A DNA stretch of 64,000 nucleotides, from the NCBI RefSeq assembly GCF_954871325.1, contig NC_088778.1, forward strand, positions 26,769,120 through 26,833,119. The letters are read 5' to 3'. The DNA is from Gordionus sp. m RMFG-2023. Its lineage: Eukaryota > Nematomorpha > Gordioida > Chordodea > Parachordodidae. A program made the position numbers and the translations under genes. This document shows, one piece after another, positions 33,361 through 48,700 of the stretch (the stretch's first letter is position 1; every line of letters starts with the position of its first letter). Below the pieces are notes generated by a model. It saw only the letters and a list, made by a program, of their open reading frames with translations. It did not search any database and was not told where the DNA came from.

Positions 33361-36300
33361 CTATTATTTATTTTAAATGATAAAAAAAAAGAATAAAAAA
33401 AATTATGTTTCTAAGTTGAAAGAAATGACTCGTGCTAAACGTAACCTGGTAAGAAATTAATTTAGCGCCCCATAAACTGTAAAATAATTTTAATTTGGTT
33501 TCAAATAAGTGACCAGTGATGTAATTTGCATTCATAAGAAAATATTACATGAACATAACCATAGTTTAAGTAAAAATAAAAAGACCATGTCTGTAATCCT
33601 GAGTTATGAGGGCGTGGAATCCGATAGCTACACTCCGGTTTTTCGTTTAAAATTTTAAAAGGGTTTATAGTTCCATTCTCTATCCCTGAATAAATTAATA
33701 TTATTGCGTAAACATATCGTCTCGTTTCGGTTTTTATAAGCTTTGTATTTCAAATATATATTTTTATTACTCCACCCCCCTAAATAATTTAATAATTGTG
33801 CAAATATCCTTAGTGGTCGTTAGTGGCGTCACAAAACAATCAAGATTAAATTACAAGCTTTCACATGATATTACCTTAATACCTTGGTATAACGATCTAG
33901 CCCCCACAGTCTGGGACTACCTGCTTTGATTTCTCAGCAAAATCAAATAATAAGCACAGCCTAAATAAAAAACTTCGACTTTCAAGGGGAGCAATTTACA
34001 TGCCCATAGTTATCAACGCCTTGGGAATCTTTGGGGGCAAGGTTTTCTAATTCAATTAAAAGTCTCGGAAATGCATGTGGTTCTATTTTAATTATTTTTT
34101 TTTATTTGGCTCGAAATTAATTATCTTAGTTAATTATATTTTCAATTTTTTGGACCTTTTACTGATGTATTAAGTGAGGAGGCTTATATAGCTTTTTCTG
34201 GAAAGCGGGTTTAATAATTTACATGTCATGATCATGTTATTTATCAAGTTTATATAATTTGTTTGAGTATGGCTAGCTATAATTATTCGTCTGCGGTAAA
34301 CGTTTAGTACAAATCGTAAAAGGCTTAAACACTTATCATCTGCCCAGAACAAAATTAAATAATTTATCATTTACTTTTAATTTTCCCTCGCCCAAGCTTC
34401 CTGATTCGATTTGACTGACAGTCACGGGTTCATTTACTTCCGTTTGACTAGTGATACCCATTCCAATAAATTTAAATCCCAAATTTTCGTTTTCGTTGCG
34501 AGTGATCTGAACAAGCGAAATGTTTCCAATATCTTTTTGAGGGTGAGCAGATTTATCTTGAAGATTTATTAAATAATTATGTTTTATTTATATAAGTGAT
34601 AAGAAGGCCTAAAAACAGCTGTCTATTTTCAGAAGAACTAAAAATACCTGCCTAAATGTCTAAGTTCAGAAGAACTAAGAATATCTCTAGTCCTAAAGAG
34701 TGCATAAACCATAATTTTTTTTTATTAAGATGTAGCTTAACACTTAGTTTTAATGTAAATATAACCATATGGATCAAGTTAAAGCCAATATTATACTAAA
34801 TATAATTCAATAAAATGTGATTGTATGAATAATATAAAATGGAAAGAGATAATGAAGGGAGCTTACCACCTAAAATAATTATGTAATTAGAATTTTATTT
34901 TAAAACTCATACAAGATTCCAGACTTTTTAAAATCGGCAACAATTTTTTCTTTACAATTTTTAAAATTTTAACGTTATAACATTGGATGAAGTCCGAATA
35001 ATATCAAAATATTTTTTTTGATATTTTATTTAATTTGGGGTCGAATCAATACCCCGGTTTGGGTATTTCTTACGCGGGGTAAACTAAACCCCATCGGTGA
35101 TGGTATTTTTATTTCCAACCTATTTATAAATTTATGTCTTATTGTTACTTAAGACAAATTTGCCGTGATGTGACATCAAATCTTGCAAGGAATCGGAGCT
35201 CAATTTAAGCTTTAGAAATTTTTCGGTGAGAGGTGTTTTGGAAGTTATGAAAGGTTCGCCAACTGCGTGTTTTAATCGTCGAATTTTCAAAACAATCTTT
35301 CCAACCAAACCCTAAAAAAAACAACACATTTTTTATACAAGCTATGCTATAAAGATAATTTTTACTCTTAGTATCAAGGCTATATCTTCCTGATTGGAAT
35401 CTTCGACATTTTCAGAATTAACTTCTAAGATCTGATCGCCAGCTTTCAATCTACCGTCGATTTCTGCCACCGATCCTTTTATCTGCATAAAAAAAACAGG
35501 TTTTCATATTAAATTAATATGCAGTGTCTTTTAATCACAGATAGTGTCACTTTTAAGAGGCATTGTCACTTTAGAAAAAAATATATTGTTTGAAGATACT
35601 GTTAATAAAAAAACGCGGCAATGCTATGTGACTATTTCACTTATGATAAATGAAATCTTCGTTCACAATATTAAAAAAAAAATTACCACATGAGTTATAA
35701 TGACCCGAGGACTTGTTGATCTATCTTTAATACTTATTCCTAGCGATTTTCCCGGTTTTTTTATCAGATCAATACTATGAAGCTCGTAGTAATCTTTTTC
35801 GAAAGTTTCGATATCGGTATTACGCTGAACTAGCAATGTGACATGAGTCTGAGGTTGATAGATATAATCCTTCGCAATATTTAGCGGAGTTTTCCGCAAA
35901 TTCTCGCCATTCACCTGAAACGAATAAAGATTTTAGGCTTAGGATTATGAATAAAAAAAAATGGAAGTAAACCTCTAATATTAGATCGTTCACCATTAAT
36001 CGATTATCCTTTTCGGCGACTCCTCCTTTATATATTTCGTCGATCATAATTGAACCCTTCAAAAAAAAATAATAATAAAAATGTCGAGTCTTTTCCAAAT
36101 TTTTAAAAATACAGTGAAGGAAATCAAAGGTCCAGTAATAGATAGCTCAACTTGCTGCGATTCAGATCATATTCATAAATCAAATAAAATTCTAGTTATT
36201 TTGTCGGCCAAACTAAACTGGAACCAAATCGATTTAGCTGACAAAATAACTATATTCCGATTGGTTTTCTAAACTCGATCTAAACTGCAGCCGATTTGAA

Positions 36301-39300
36301 GAAATTTTTTTTGATAGAACGATCTGAACCCAGATTCTTGTCATCTACTAATGCAAACAAACTCACAAGTAATGTGTCTTTCCCACCAGTTAATCCTATA
36401 CCCAAAGGTTGGCCGTGTTTTTCAATATGAATTAAAGTTGGTTGATCGGGTATGATGGAACAAGTTAATAGATCGAATCTATCTTCTATTCGTTTAGGCG
36501 GCGAAGATATCAACTTTTCTGCCATGTAAAACAATATAATTTTAAAGGGAAGCGAAAAGTAAAATAAGACATTGCAAACTGTGAGAAGAGTATAATAAAA
36601 AGTAGGAAAAAGTTGATAAGATATTATTAACACTATAATGGAAGAGAGTAAGTCTTTTAGAAACGAAGGATGTTAAAATATGTAGGTGGTATACGAATTT
36701 CCGGGAAAGCCCGGGGTATAATGGCATAGGAAAAAATATGTTAATATAACTAATTGATTATTAAACTTGGACTTGAGGAAATGTTAGATTTGGCGTATGA
36801 GTATTCATTCATTTGAGCAGCCTAATCAATTCGTGGCAAAAAAAAACACAATTAAAACATGCTATTTTTAAACATGAATTTACATTCTTACTTTCAAATT
36901 TTTTTTCAATTCATCATCTTCAAGACCAGTCTCTTGAAATTGACAAATACTCTTTATTAAAAAAAACATATAAATAAATAAAAGTCTCCTTTGAGTCCTG
37001 ATAGTATGAAAGGAAAAGAATAATTGTATATTAAATTAAAAGAATTAATAATATATATTCTTAAATATTTCTAAATTTAAATTATCTCAATTTTTTTAAA
37101 AATAAATTTATAACAAAATCGTAAGAATAATTAGAAAAAAATCCATTATAATATTGCTCAAAAAAAACAACATTATTTTAAGTTTAATTTCATGTGGAGA
37201 GAAAACTGAAGAACCAAGTATAATCCTTTTAGGGAAAAGATCATTAAGGTTTATTTAGATGTTTTTATGAAATTCTATGCCATTTATTGTATATATATTA
37301 AACTTACATTAAGTAAATGCTCATTAGCTTTTGTTGGTTTTATAGCCATTTCTTCAAGTCCATTAGCGCGCCTAATAAATCAATATTTTATTTTTTAAAA
37401 AAATAAAATAATATAATGTAGTATAATAAAAATATCGATTAACAATTTTAACACAAACTTTGTTTGTGCAGGTGATGATTTGTCAAAAAAAAACATTTTG
37501 CGAAGGTCTTCATAAAAATAAACGAAACAATAAAACGACAGTTTGATATTCCGGTATAAAAAAAAACAATCTTATATACATGCCAAAATAATTTAATAAT
37601 TAACGGAATAAAGATTTAGGCTATTACAATAATTCGGGAAATGAATACACTTATTTTAATTCCCTTATTTTGGTCATGTGAATTGCTCGCTTTTCCATCT
37701 AAAGTTTCTTCTATAAAATTATTTTTGGATTTAAAGCTATTTCATTATTCTATTTTAACGAAGTGAGGGAAGATATTACATAATATCTAATGAATCAAAT
37801 AAATGCGATATTAATTTTTTCCGACTTATCGGTCTTTTTAAACCTGTTATTGGGAATCTTTAAAGAAGATGTATATGTGCGGCCCAGAGCAGATGTTTGG
37901 CCTTTCTCTCCTACTCCTATTTTTTTAGTATCCTTAGTGTTGTTAATTGGTTGGTTGTGTAAACCCCAGACCCGGGGTTTGCTAAAAATAGACTAACAGC
38001 TCTTACGAACCCCGAGCACAGACCCGAAGTTTTCTTCTCTCTTTTATTCCTTTTCTAAAGAAAAAAATGTCAACCCAGATCACTTTGAACTGGATTTATT
38101 AAACCATCCTTCAATACCGCTAAGCCAGATCATTAGAATGAAAAAACATATTGGACTTCAAACTTCTAAAAGGTTTCAATTTAAAAGATTTAAGATAAAT
38201 TTCTCTAGGATGATTCATTCGATACACAATATTTACTTTGGCACATTTAAAAAAATAAATATTTATAATATAATATTCTTATATAAACAAATAATTATAT
38301 TTCCGAATAAAAAGGAGAATATTTTTACCTTAAAATGATGAGCTTTATTTCATTTGATTCCAAATTTTTGATAATCGTGGAGGCGTTGAGATGACTTCTA
38401 CCCAACAAAACGTGATTATTCGCCTGTTTTTTTGAATAAAACAACAATGTTTGAATAAAATAACAATGTTTTAATTGAATAAAACGAGGATTGGAATTAT
38501 CTGGAATCTTCGAAAAGTAAAAAATAATAATCTATCAATTTTATTTATATAAAAACAGTTTTTTTTTTCTTTAAAAGGTAAAACAAAAAAAAAAGAAGAG
38601 ATTTTAATGATGTAATAAAAAATAAAAAATTTTCAATTTTGTTTTTTTTTGTAATAAAAAAAGGCAAAGAATTATTGATTTTTGCTGTGTATATTTTTTA
38701 TAAGAATAGGAAGAAGAAATAAAAAAAAATGTTTAAGATAAAATAAAATTAGGTCAGTGAATATTAATAAGTCATCAAATGGTTAATAAATCGAGACTGA
38801 GGTGCATTTAACTCTGCCCAGGGAAGGGATCTAATCTAAAGGATATAGAACTTCATATGTGTCAGACTCATTGAGAGGCTTCTATTTAAAAACCTCTTTC
38901 CCACAACTCTCTCTAACCCCCCTCGGCTTCATGAATGACAATATCAGTTAATTCAAACAGGCGAATGCCGACCGAAGAAAAAATCTGCTAGGCATTGAGG
39001 CCCCTGTAAATTTATTTCACCCTTTTCCTCAAGGGAAAATAAATTTTTAACGGTAGGGGGGGGAGGAGGAAGGTTAAACACATGAATATTTAAATTAGAT
39101 AAGATTTCAAGAACCGAGAATTGTTAACAAAAAAAAAATAAATATTTCTTTGGAAAATTTTTTATAATCATCCATGATTAAGCGATTTTAAAATTAATAG
39201 AGATCTACAAATCACGACCAGGGCCGCACCCGGGAAGGCCAGGTCTATATTTAAAAAAAAATTCAATTGGGGCTGGGTTGGGCCTAATTTTTTAAAAAAT

Positions 39301-39673
39301 TTCCGGCCCGGCCAGGTGGGGCGTAAATTTTTAAATATGATATAATTTTATACTTGCAAGAAACAAGGCGCTACTTTTTTTTTTTTCAAACAATCAAAAA
39401 AATAAATAAAATTTTCTATATTTAAGGGCCGAGCGGGCAAATAATTTTAATAGCGAGTAGGGATTTTCGGGGCAAATAAAATAGAATTCGTTCGGGATCG
39501 CGCCGAGTCAGACAAATTTTTTAAAAAAATTTCGGGCCGGGTCGGGTTTGGGAAATTAGGCCAGATGCAGATCACTAATCTGTAATACCCGGCACGGTGT
39601 GTGAAAAATTTTATTTGGGCCTGGCAAAAAGTAATGATTCCCGATGCGCTTAATAGAGAATAGAAATTTCTTT

Positions 39674-39749
<76 letters not shown>

Positions 39750-42700
39750 TCATTCATTCTTTCTTTCTTTGTTTCTTTATATTGAGAATTTTAATCAAAA
39801 GAAGTGATGAAATAAAATATTTTAAATATATGATTGATGCTTTGTAATCTATTTTTCTTTGTCGTAAAAACGATAAAATCCAAGGCGATTAGAAGTTTAA
39901 AAGAAAAATATGATACATAGGATACACTCCTGGGACCACTTAAAATCGTATTTAAAAAAAATAATTGATTATTTTGTTTTGCAAAATTTTGTATTAATGG
40001 AGATATAAGTATAATAATATCAAAATAATTTTATTTTTGGCAAAGTGGGCGGATTAAAAAATCGATATAACTCTTTTGATTATTAAATTAAAAATACATT
40101 AATAAAAATTTACAATATTATTTGTATCTATTGATGCTAAAAATATAAAGATTGTTCTTTCCTTACCTAAATAATTTGGGTAAAGCTCAAGTGACCATTG
40201 CCTGTCAGCTGTAGAGTTGCTAAGCACACTTTAAAAAAATATCTATAGAAATTAGATTGCGCAAACTAAAGAGAAGAGCGTGACTAATGAGAAGGGGAGG
40301 GGTGAAATTCCCCCATCGCAAATTTGTCTGCTCTCGTAAATATAGTTTTAAGCGAATAAATATTCCCAACCCACCCACCCTCTGCCAAAAAATGTATACA
40401 ATATATCATTATAAGAAAGAATTTGAAAGAAAAATTAATAACTTTTAAAAATAACGACTATAAATTCAAAATTTTTAGAAAAAAAGCATTTTAATAAAAA
40501 AAAAGGCGAAAACCCAAAACTATTTTTATTAAAAATTTAATATATTCGAAGGTCTCCAATAATTGGACTTAAAGATCTCCAACAAAATTTATGGAGAAAA
40601 AATTCACCTAATTGTGTTTCCCCTTCCTTTAGCAAAATCCTGGATACGCTGGTCACAGGGCTCACAAACCAAAAAAGAAAGAAAAAAATGTTGTGGAATA
40701 AAAAAACAAAAAAAATTATGGTAAAATGTTATAAAAAGTTTGTAATTGATAATAATTTATATGATAGATGGTGTTTATGTTTAAATCTTAAATTCATGAC
40801 GAAAAAAAATAAAATTTACTTATTGGTTATTTAATTTTACAGTCTTTTGAGCAGATTTTTGGTAATTTTAGTTTTTTTTTCTAATATGAAAAACGAAAAT
40901 ATCCGCCAAAGTGTATGTAATAAAACCAAAATCGATCCAAAATTGTACAAATAAATAGAGACCAAAGGAAAAAACAAAAGGAATTTTTATATAATATATA
41001 TATGTAAAGTTATACAATTAGATAGATATAGGTTACAATTTGCTTGTAATTGTTGCTTCAATGGATGCTGCATCATAAGAAAAACTGCTAGATAAGCATC
41101 CCCAAACATCGGAAGTTATAACGATTTTTGAAACTAAAAATCCGTCTCCAATTTTCACTTCGTAGGAATTAAATCATTCAGAACTTTTCAGAAGGACGCG
41201 GCCCCTGGATTTGAAGGCATCAAACCTTTATTTCTTTAAGATTTAACCACTCCTATCCTCAAGTCAAACCTGTTTATTGGACAAAATCACTCAAATTTGC
41301 AACAAAGTCATCAATGGTGACGTCCCAGATTTCGCAATTTTTTTTGAGCCAAATCAGGCTTATTGTTGGTGCCGTATATAGGAGATTATGTTCCAAGCTT
41401 ATAGCTAGCAATATTTTTGCACAAGTTTCTAACATACTTCTTCCTCTTCCGAGCTCAGGCTATGAAGCGGCTGCACATATAACTCGTATTTATGTTCAAA
41501 ATGCTACAATCGCTCAACACCTTGTTAAAATCGACTTTTAAAATAATTACACTAGCATTCACGGGAAAGTAATCATTTCACTATTCATAAAACATTTCCC
41601 AGTTTCTACAAACTATATCCTTTCATCCTATAAGAAACCATCTCATTTGATATTTGGCCATTATGTCTTACCCTCTTCTGAAGGTATGCAACAGGGCAAC
41701 CCCCCTCCCCCCCCCAGGGGTTCCAAATTATTTGTCTTGGAATCCATGATTTGATAACTAAAATAAAAAATGACTGCTCGCTGCCTCTACATTTATTGTA
41801 CATTGATGATGGGGTCATCTTTGGCGATTCTGCTGAGGTAGAAAAGGCTGTTAATATTATTAAGGCTTCCACTGACAGTCTTGGGCTTGTTATTAACCAA
41901 ACCAAAATCGAATACTGCGAAATCAATACAATTCCATTAAACATTTTTGGTTTTAAGCGTATCCCCTTGAAAAATTTATCGCATTTGGGCTCTTCCATCG
42001 GTTAGGAGTCAGTAAACTCGTTTTTTAGCAATATGGACGATATTTTTGAAAATTTAATACGCATTCTTCCCTGCTCTCGTCTCACAAGGCCTTTTTTTTA
42101 AATTAAGAATTTTTTTAACATCCCTAAAATACTCTCTACGACCCGAGCCCATTATTTTTAGTGAGGGTGCATCTAGTAAAATTCGAAACCAGAATAAAAG
42201 TCATTCTTAGTGACTGGTTAAATGTCAAGTTTACAGATATAGCCTGGCATCAAGCCACACTTCCTTCAAAATATGGCGGTTTTGCTATAAGATCCCCACT
42301 GCTAAATTCAATAGCCACCTTCAGGCACGTAGATTAATTGAGCAACATCTGTTAGTCCACACCTTTTTTGAATACAGCTAGGATGGAGTGGGCAAAATTC
42401 GTCACAACCACAACCCTATTTCAGCAAAACGGAAGGATTGGGATCTACCACTTGTGAAAAACTCCATTTATTACCTTATTTCGAGTTTTCCACCTTTGGG
42501 GATCAACATTCGTTGAACTTATCAAGGATCGGGGATATGAATTTTTAGATGTTATTCCATCTAGTAATCTCAAACTTGAATTGGGAAACACGAGCTCAGC
42601 TATGCTCTAAGTAACAGGCTCAACATTCCTTTCTCATTACCATATAAAGATGTCATACTGATGATGACAATATGGCGCTGCATCCTTTACATTTCAATCG

Positions 42701-45700
42701 TAATCCCGGTCGGCAAACCCGACACTCGAGGTAATCAAGTTATATCTCTTGCACTTAGATCAGCTGGTTTTTCTACCTAATTGGAGCCTTCTGCATAAAT
42801 TCCATGGTCACAAGAAAAGTTTCTAATATGGGGCTTTTCTTGTCTGGACACGAACTCCCCTTCCAATTTCAAGGATGCTCTTGAACAGAGCTCAAAATTT
42901 TAAGATCGCCAAATACAGCGCTGATTCTTCTAATTACATATTCTTACCAATCATTTGCTCCACTTTAACAATATATGGTGATTTGGCTATAAAAGTTTTT
43001 TAAAAATGTTGGCCGCCAAATTAGGAAAAATTCTGGGGAGCCTCGCGAAGGTTTTTACATAAGGCAGAGGATCGCAATAGCCATTCTTAAGGCTAATTAT
43101 GTTTGTTTTATCAATTCAATCTCTCCTGATGATTAAGGGGAGGGGGTTTTGAATGATTTTGCATTTATTTATTTTGTATTTTACATTATTTTTTATTTAT
43201 GTTCAATATTGTCTTTTTTGTTATTATGATTTTTTTCTAATTCTTAATAGTTTACTAACTATATTTATATTACATGGCCTGAAACTTATAGTTATATTGT
43301 CATCATTAGATATTTTATTTACAAAAGGTTGCATATATATAATTTGTTATTTAAATCAAATAATGAAGAATTTATGTCATACTAAAATAAATAAAACGTA
43401 TTGTAATTTTTTTTTTTATAATTTGGACAAATCCTCACCCGTAGCTAAGGTCTTTAATTGAATTAACAAACAAAAATTTAAATAGGCAATACTTTAATGA
43501 AACCATTTAGACTTTTGCATTGCAAGGTTTGCTGAAGATCTAATTTTTTGACTATGCTCTTTCTAGAACCATCAAATAATAACTCTTGTGCTCTCGACAG
43601 ACTCTTCTATCTTCACAAAAATATGCTAACGTAAATTTTAATAAAAAGATATCTGAATTTATTTCTTCGGTCCATTTTTGAATACGGTCTATGAATAGAT
43701 GAAACTTATTTTCGAATGATAATTTTAAATTGTAAAAAAAATATTCTTGAAGGTTCATCATGTGAATTACATCGCATACAAACCCTTTAAACACAATTGC
43801 TGGGGTGGCTGAAATGTTTGAATCCTGAAAACCTAGTGCCATATTTCAGCCACAGCAATAGTGTTGAAAGGATATCTGTATGCGATGTATATCGCATGAT
43901 AAACATTCTAAAAGGGGGTTTATTGCCTTAGATGTAGCCTCTGAATAATTACTCGTCTATCGCCACATAAATAAATTTTAATAATAAAACTGACATATAC
44001 AGGAAAGATATCTGAATTTATTTCTTCTTCTGTATTAATCCATTTTTTAATATGGTAAAAAATGATATTTTCAAATAAATTTTTTATTTATGAAAGACGG
44101 AATGAAATGTATCCCAGAAAATGCCATATCCGGGATAAGTCCCTAAGACTATAAACTTAGATGGGATGCGTCTCATGGATACAAAATCCAGCGCGGAACA
44201 GGACTGCAGAATGGATATTTGATAATCTATACAATTTAAAATAGATATTTATTTTTTATTATATATGGCCATAAAATCAAGAAATTTAAACTTAAAAGTC
44301 AACCTATATACACTCATTTTAACTTTTCTTTAATTACAAAATGATTTGGTTGATAATGATTTGTAAAACAAAATATAGGAGGATATTCATTTGAAGCTGA
44401 TTTCTCCAAGTCTAAGAGATAGAATAACCGGGGGGGGGGAAGTCCCCCACAGCAAAAAATTTCTTTGGACATCTAAATTTGCCCCCCCCCCCAAAAAAAA
44501 ATAATTTAAAAAATATAATTTTTTTATTTTATACAAATTAATAAACAAGTTGTGAAAACCTATATTCGTTATATTTTTTGTGTAGAAATCCAAGAAAATT
44601 TTAATAGGAATCATTAATTTACAATGTCTTTCTGTTGAAAGCATTACTAATTTTATTTTAAAGCAACTTAATGAATTAAATAGTAATTCATTGAATATTT
44701 TAAGCCAGACATGTGATACGCCATGTCTGACCTAAATGGATGAGTACAAACCCTGCTTCAAAAAAATTAATAAAAAGTGCCTTATATTCATTGCTACAAC
44801 AGTGTGCAAAAAAACGGCTAACTCAATATTTTAGCCAGAAAAATGTTGCCCTCTTCAAGATTTCGCTAATAATTGCCACAGTCGAGTTTTGAAGATAGCA
44901 CGAAAAACGGGAGGAATTTAAATAACAAAGGAGACTTTCGGAATTTACTTTGTTAAATATGGATTTGTACTCGTGTTGGTGGAACACGATAAATTTATTG
45001 TATTATAATTTTAAATTGTGTATTGTTGTATATAGTTAGTTAATAAAATATCTTCTATATTCTATGTATGGGTGTCTAACAAATCTTTCAATCAATGTTC
45101 CAACCTACAATAATGGTGCCGAATGTCAAGGGAATTCTTTTCATTCCAATATTCCCAAAGGTCTCTTTTCGACATGGAAACAAGAATATTGAACTGTTGG
45201 AGGATATAAAAGAAAGTAGTCTCGTAGACAGTAATTTTCTAGGAGGGGATAATTTTTTTTATATTGAAATGATATTACAAATTTATTAGGACTTATCATC
45301 ATCATATAAAATTATTATAAGCAATCATATTTAAGAGCGAATATAATGTTAAAAAATATTATAGTTATGTAGGTAAATCAAGGGTAATGTATAGAATTAA
45401 ACATTATAATATGATTTAAAAAGTTAATCAAAGTATGTTCATAATTGAAAATTTTCGATCGGGCCAATTTTTCAATAATTTGTTTTTGTATTGGGTTAAT
45501 TCTAGATGCATATTAAGCAAAGCCAGTTTATTCAATAATTTTAAGGTGTCGTACTTTTGGGATAAGTTTTTATTCTCCGTAATGAAGAAAAAGCCTTCTC
45601 ATTTATGCTTGGATTAATTAGAATTGTTCCACAATATACAGTAATTTTAATATATTTTTTTAAAAAATATGCATGTTCCGTTGCATTTCTTGGAGGATAA

Positions 45701-48700
45701 TCTATTAAAATTAATCCATCATACAAAGATTTAAATTCTAAAATTAATTGGTCTGATGCATTCATATCCTCTAAAATTTTAGTATATATTTAATTTTTTC
45801 AATGTCAAGATTTAAATATATTATCAGAAGAATTTATAGGTAATAGTATTTGAAAATTGGATAGAACCAATTAACGGATCACAAGTCATTCATCGATTTG
45901 AGTCAAAAATGTATCTAAAAGTGGAATAAAAATGGATAGTAATCCTCAATTGACACGTTAATATTGGAACGATTTTTTAGTCTAGGTATGAGTCGAGGTT
46001 TGAGAATATATAATTTAGCCTCAACAACCACATAAATCTCGTGAAATTTTGGTAGATATTATCTTTTAGTTTTCTAAGTTGTATTATATAATAATATTCG
46101 CGAATAACCTCAGCTAAATCCATATCAGTATTTTAAAAATATTGGATAAAATTGCGGTGTAATTAAATAATTATTAATGCATTCCAAGTGCAAAAATAAA
46201 TCGGCTATCATATTAAATATAATAATGTATCAGTTTCAGATAAAACAACTGGTTCAGGCCATTATGATATTTCTTCAAAAGCATTTAAAATAGGCTCTTC
46301 TAGATCCAAAAATGATGTAACAGCTTGATGTCGAAGGCTCCATCTTGTCCGGCATGCTTATTGCAGTCTTATCTTTTAGCACAATAAATATCAAAAATAA
46401 TTTTATTCAGTAAAATCTATCTCTTTAGATATCTGGATATGTCATACACTTTATAAATTATGCCTAATCATAATTACTATTAGAAATAAATAAATAAATA
46501 GTTTATTTTTAGATAAAATGTTCTTATATCCATCAGTGTATAAATATGTAGAAATTAAGCCTAGGTAAGTGTCGGAATGAAGGAATATACATATAGAATA
46601 TTCAATGTGATATGTGCTATAATGAAGCGGATACTTTGTGATAAATTTATTAATATTGTATGCTTCTTTGGTAAGTCTGTTAGATCAGAAGTGATTAGCC
46701 TAATTAGTCGTATTTTGATTGGATATGCCGAGGTTCTCTGTTCTACAAATTATGCCATTTTTTATTTTATTTTAAATAAAATAGCAATTATATACTCCTA
46801 GAAATGATTTATACAGCGTTTTACAAAGTTTGATACCTATTTACAGAGTTTTGCCATTTATTGAGAATTAGAAGGACCCTATAACGGCGTGTCCTTTAAG
46901 AATTTCTAAAAATAAATAGTTAAATGTCCAATTATAGTGTAATAAAGAGGAAAAAATAATTAGTTTAATCGTTTTCTCGTGGTGCTGAATGTCAATAAGG
47001 TTGATTATGAGGTGATGTATGCTAGCACTTTTATTGAACGACCTACGGATGTAATAATAAATTATGAATCTACTAACCCCTTTGCATGTCTAATTGCATC
47101 TGTTGATTCCACAGTCGCTCATAAAGCGTTTTTGATGGTATATTTACTAGCATTCTGAACAAGTTAGTCCTTTTCTTCTTTCGTCACTTTAAATATTTTT
47201 TTTTATTCGTGATTCATAAATACAAAGTAATATTTTTCAGTACCCCCAAAAAAAACTTTTGGTCTAAATTGACAAAAAAAAATACAGATAAAGAATAGTG
47301 TTGTATATGTATATTTGAAATATTAATTTATATAAAGACGTTTATAATGAAATATTAAATTATAGCATAGATTCCAACACGTGGAATGAGTGTTGTAAAA
47401 ACACCATTTATAATTGTATCGATTTTCTGTTTGAATTTCATGATATATAATAAAAATTATATTAGATCATGATATATTTTTTTTTCAATTATAAATTTTG
47501 TTTCATTATTTTTGAAGATATCTAAAAAAGCTTTCAAATTTTTTTTACGAAGAAACTCGATAAAATCTTTGAAAGGTAATTATTAATATATTCAATAAGC
47601 TATTTAACAAGGGTAGTCATAAACGCGGGAGAGTTAGACAAGGTACTCTGTGTGATATTCTGTTTTACAGATGGGACTATCATTTTTATGGCTAGATGAT
47701 ATGCTTAAAAGGCAAATGGATTTCGTATCATATAGTGGTCATAGAATGCGGGAGATATATTGTGCAATATTACGATATAGACTGGTTTTCGTGATAATAT
47801 TAAAAATAAAAGGATCTATTTCATCGATTCTGCATTATCAAACCACGATATTCATCAAAAATATGGAATGTTTATGTGCCCATTTGGCGCTATCTAAATT
47901 AGGATCATTTAGCGGATGCAAGGGCTGAAATCACCTCTAACCCTGCGGGATGGATATGCATAAATGGGGCTGTGCGTCACAAGCGGATATGGACTAAATC
48001 GGCAGATCGTCGAGAGCCCTGAGTCCATCCTATCTTTTTTCCCGTCCGGTCTTGATCGAGAATCCTTATTTTAGAAATGGGTTCGATCTTAATAAATTAT
48101 TCGAAATAAATCGAATAATTTACTATTCGTATTGAACCGACTATATAACATTTACAATTTCAATTCGACAGGTATAATTTCGAATACTAAATTATTAAAC
48201 TTCGTTCGAGTGAATAGAGTACAAATAACTCACTATTCAATTAGTATTCTTTATCGAATAGACCTGGCTCCGCCCATTTTTGACGATTTTTAAAAACAGC
48301 TCGATTAAGATTTTAGCCAAAATAATATAATGTAAGCCTTGAGATTTGGCAAACAGAGCTCTAAACCTTTCTGGCCGCCTATGAGCAAATTCTCCAGGCT
48401 TTACGTAACATTATTTAGGCTAAGATCTTAAATGGTTCTTAAAAATCGACCCAAATCGGGCCGTTTAAAAACAGCAGAGTTGTTAAAAGATACTTTTTAA
48501 ATGGATCTAGATACAGATACATCGTCGAAAATAATATCTAGATACCGATATTTTATTCAAAAATCTATCTAGATACAGATACCACATTTTTATATCTAGA
48601 TCCTTTAACAACTCTGAAAAACAGTATAGTGTTATACTAACGTTTATCCGATAGCAAATAAAAATAAAAATATCTTTTTTTGAAATAAAAAAATTAGCGA

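Noticed and set aside
36280-36633. ATG at 36523 as start of a short PDZ protein (MAEKLISS)
   Set aside because: It sits in the acceptor TACATGGCAG. Upstream linker exons with PATJ-like sequence join in frame once the 36767-36821 exon is included, so the ATG is intronic in the main model.
39556-39847. Open frames rich in KKER or SFFL on both strands
   Set aside because: Translation of the TTTC microsatellite.
41606-41998. 130-residue minus-strand frame
   Set aside because: Antisense shadow of the reverse transcriptase fossil, whose plus-strand blocks are recognisable.
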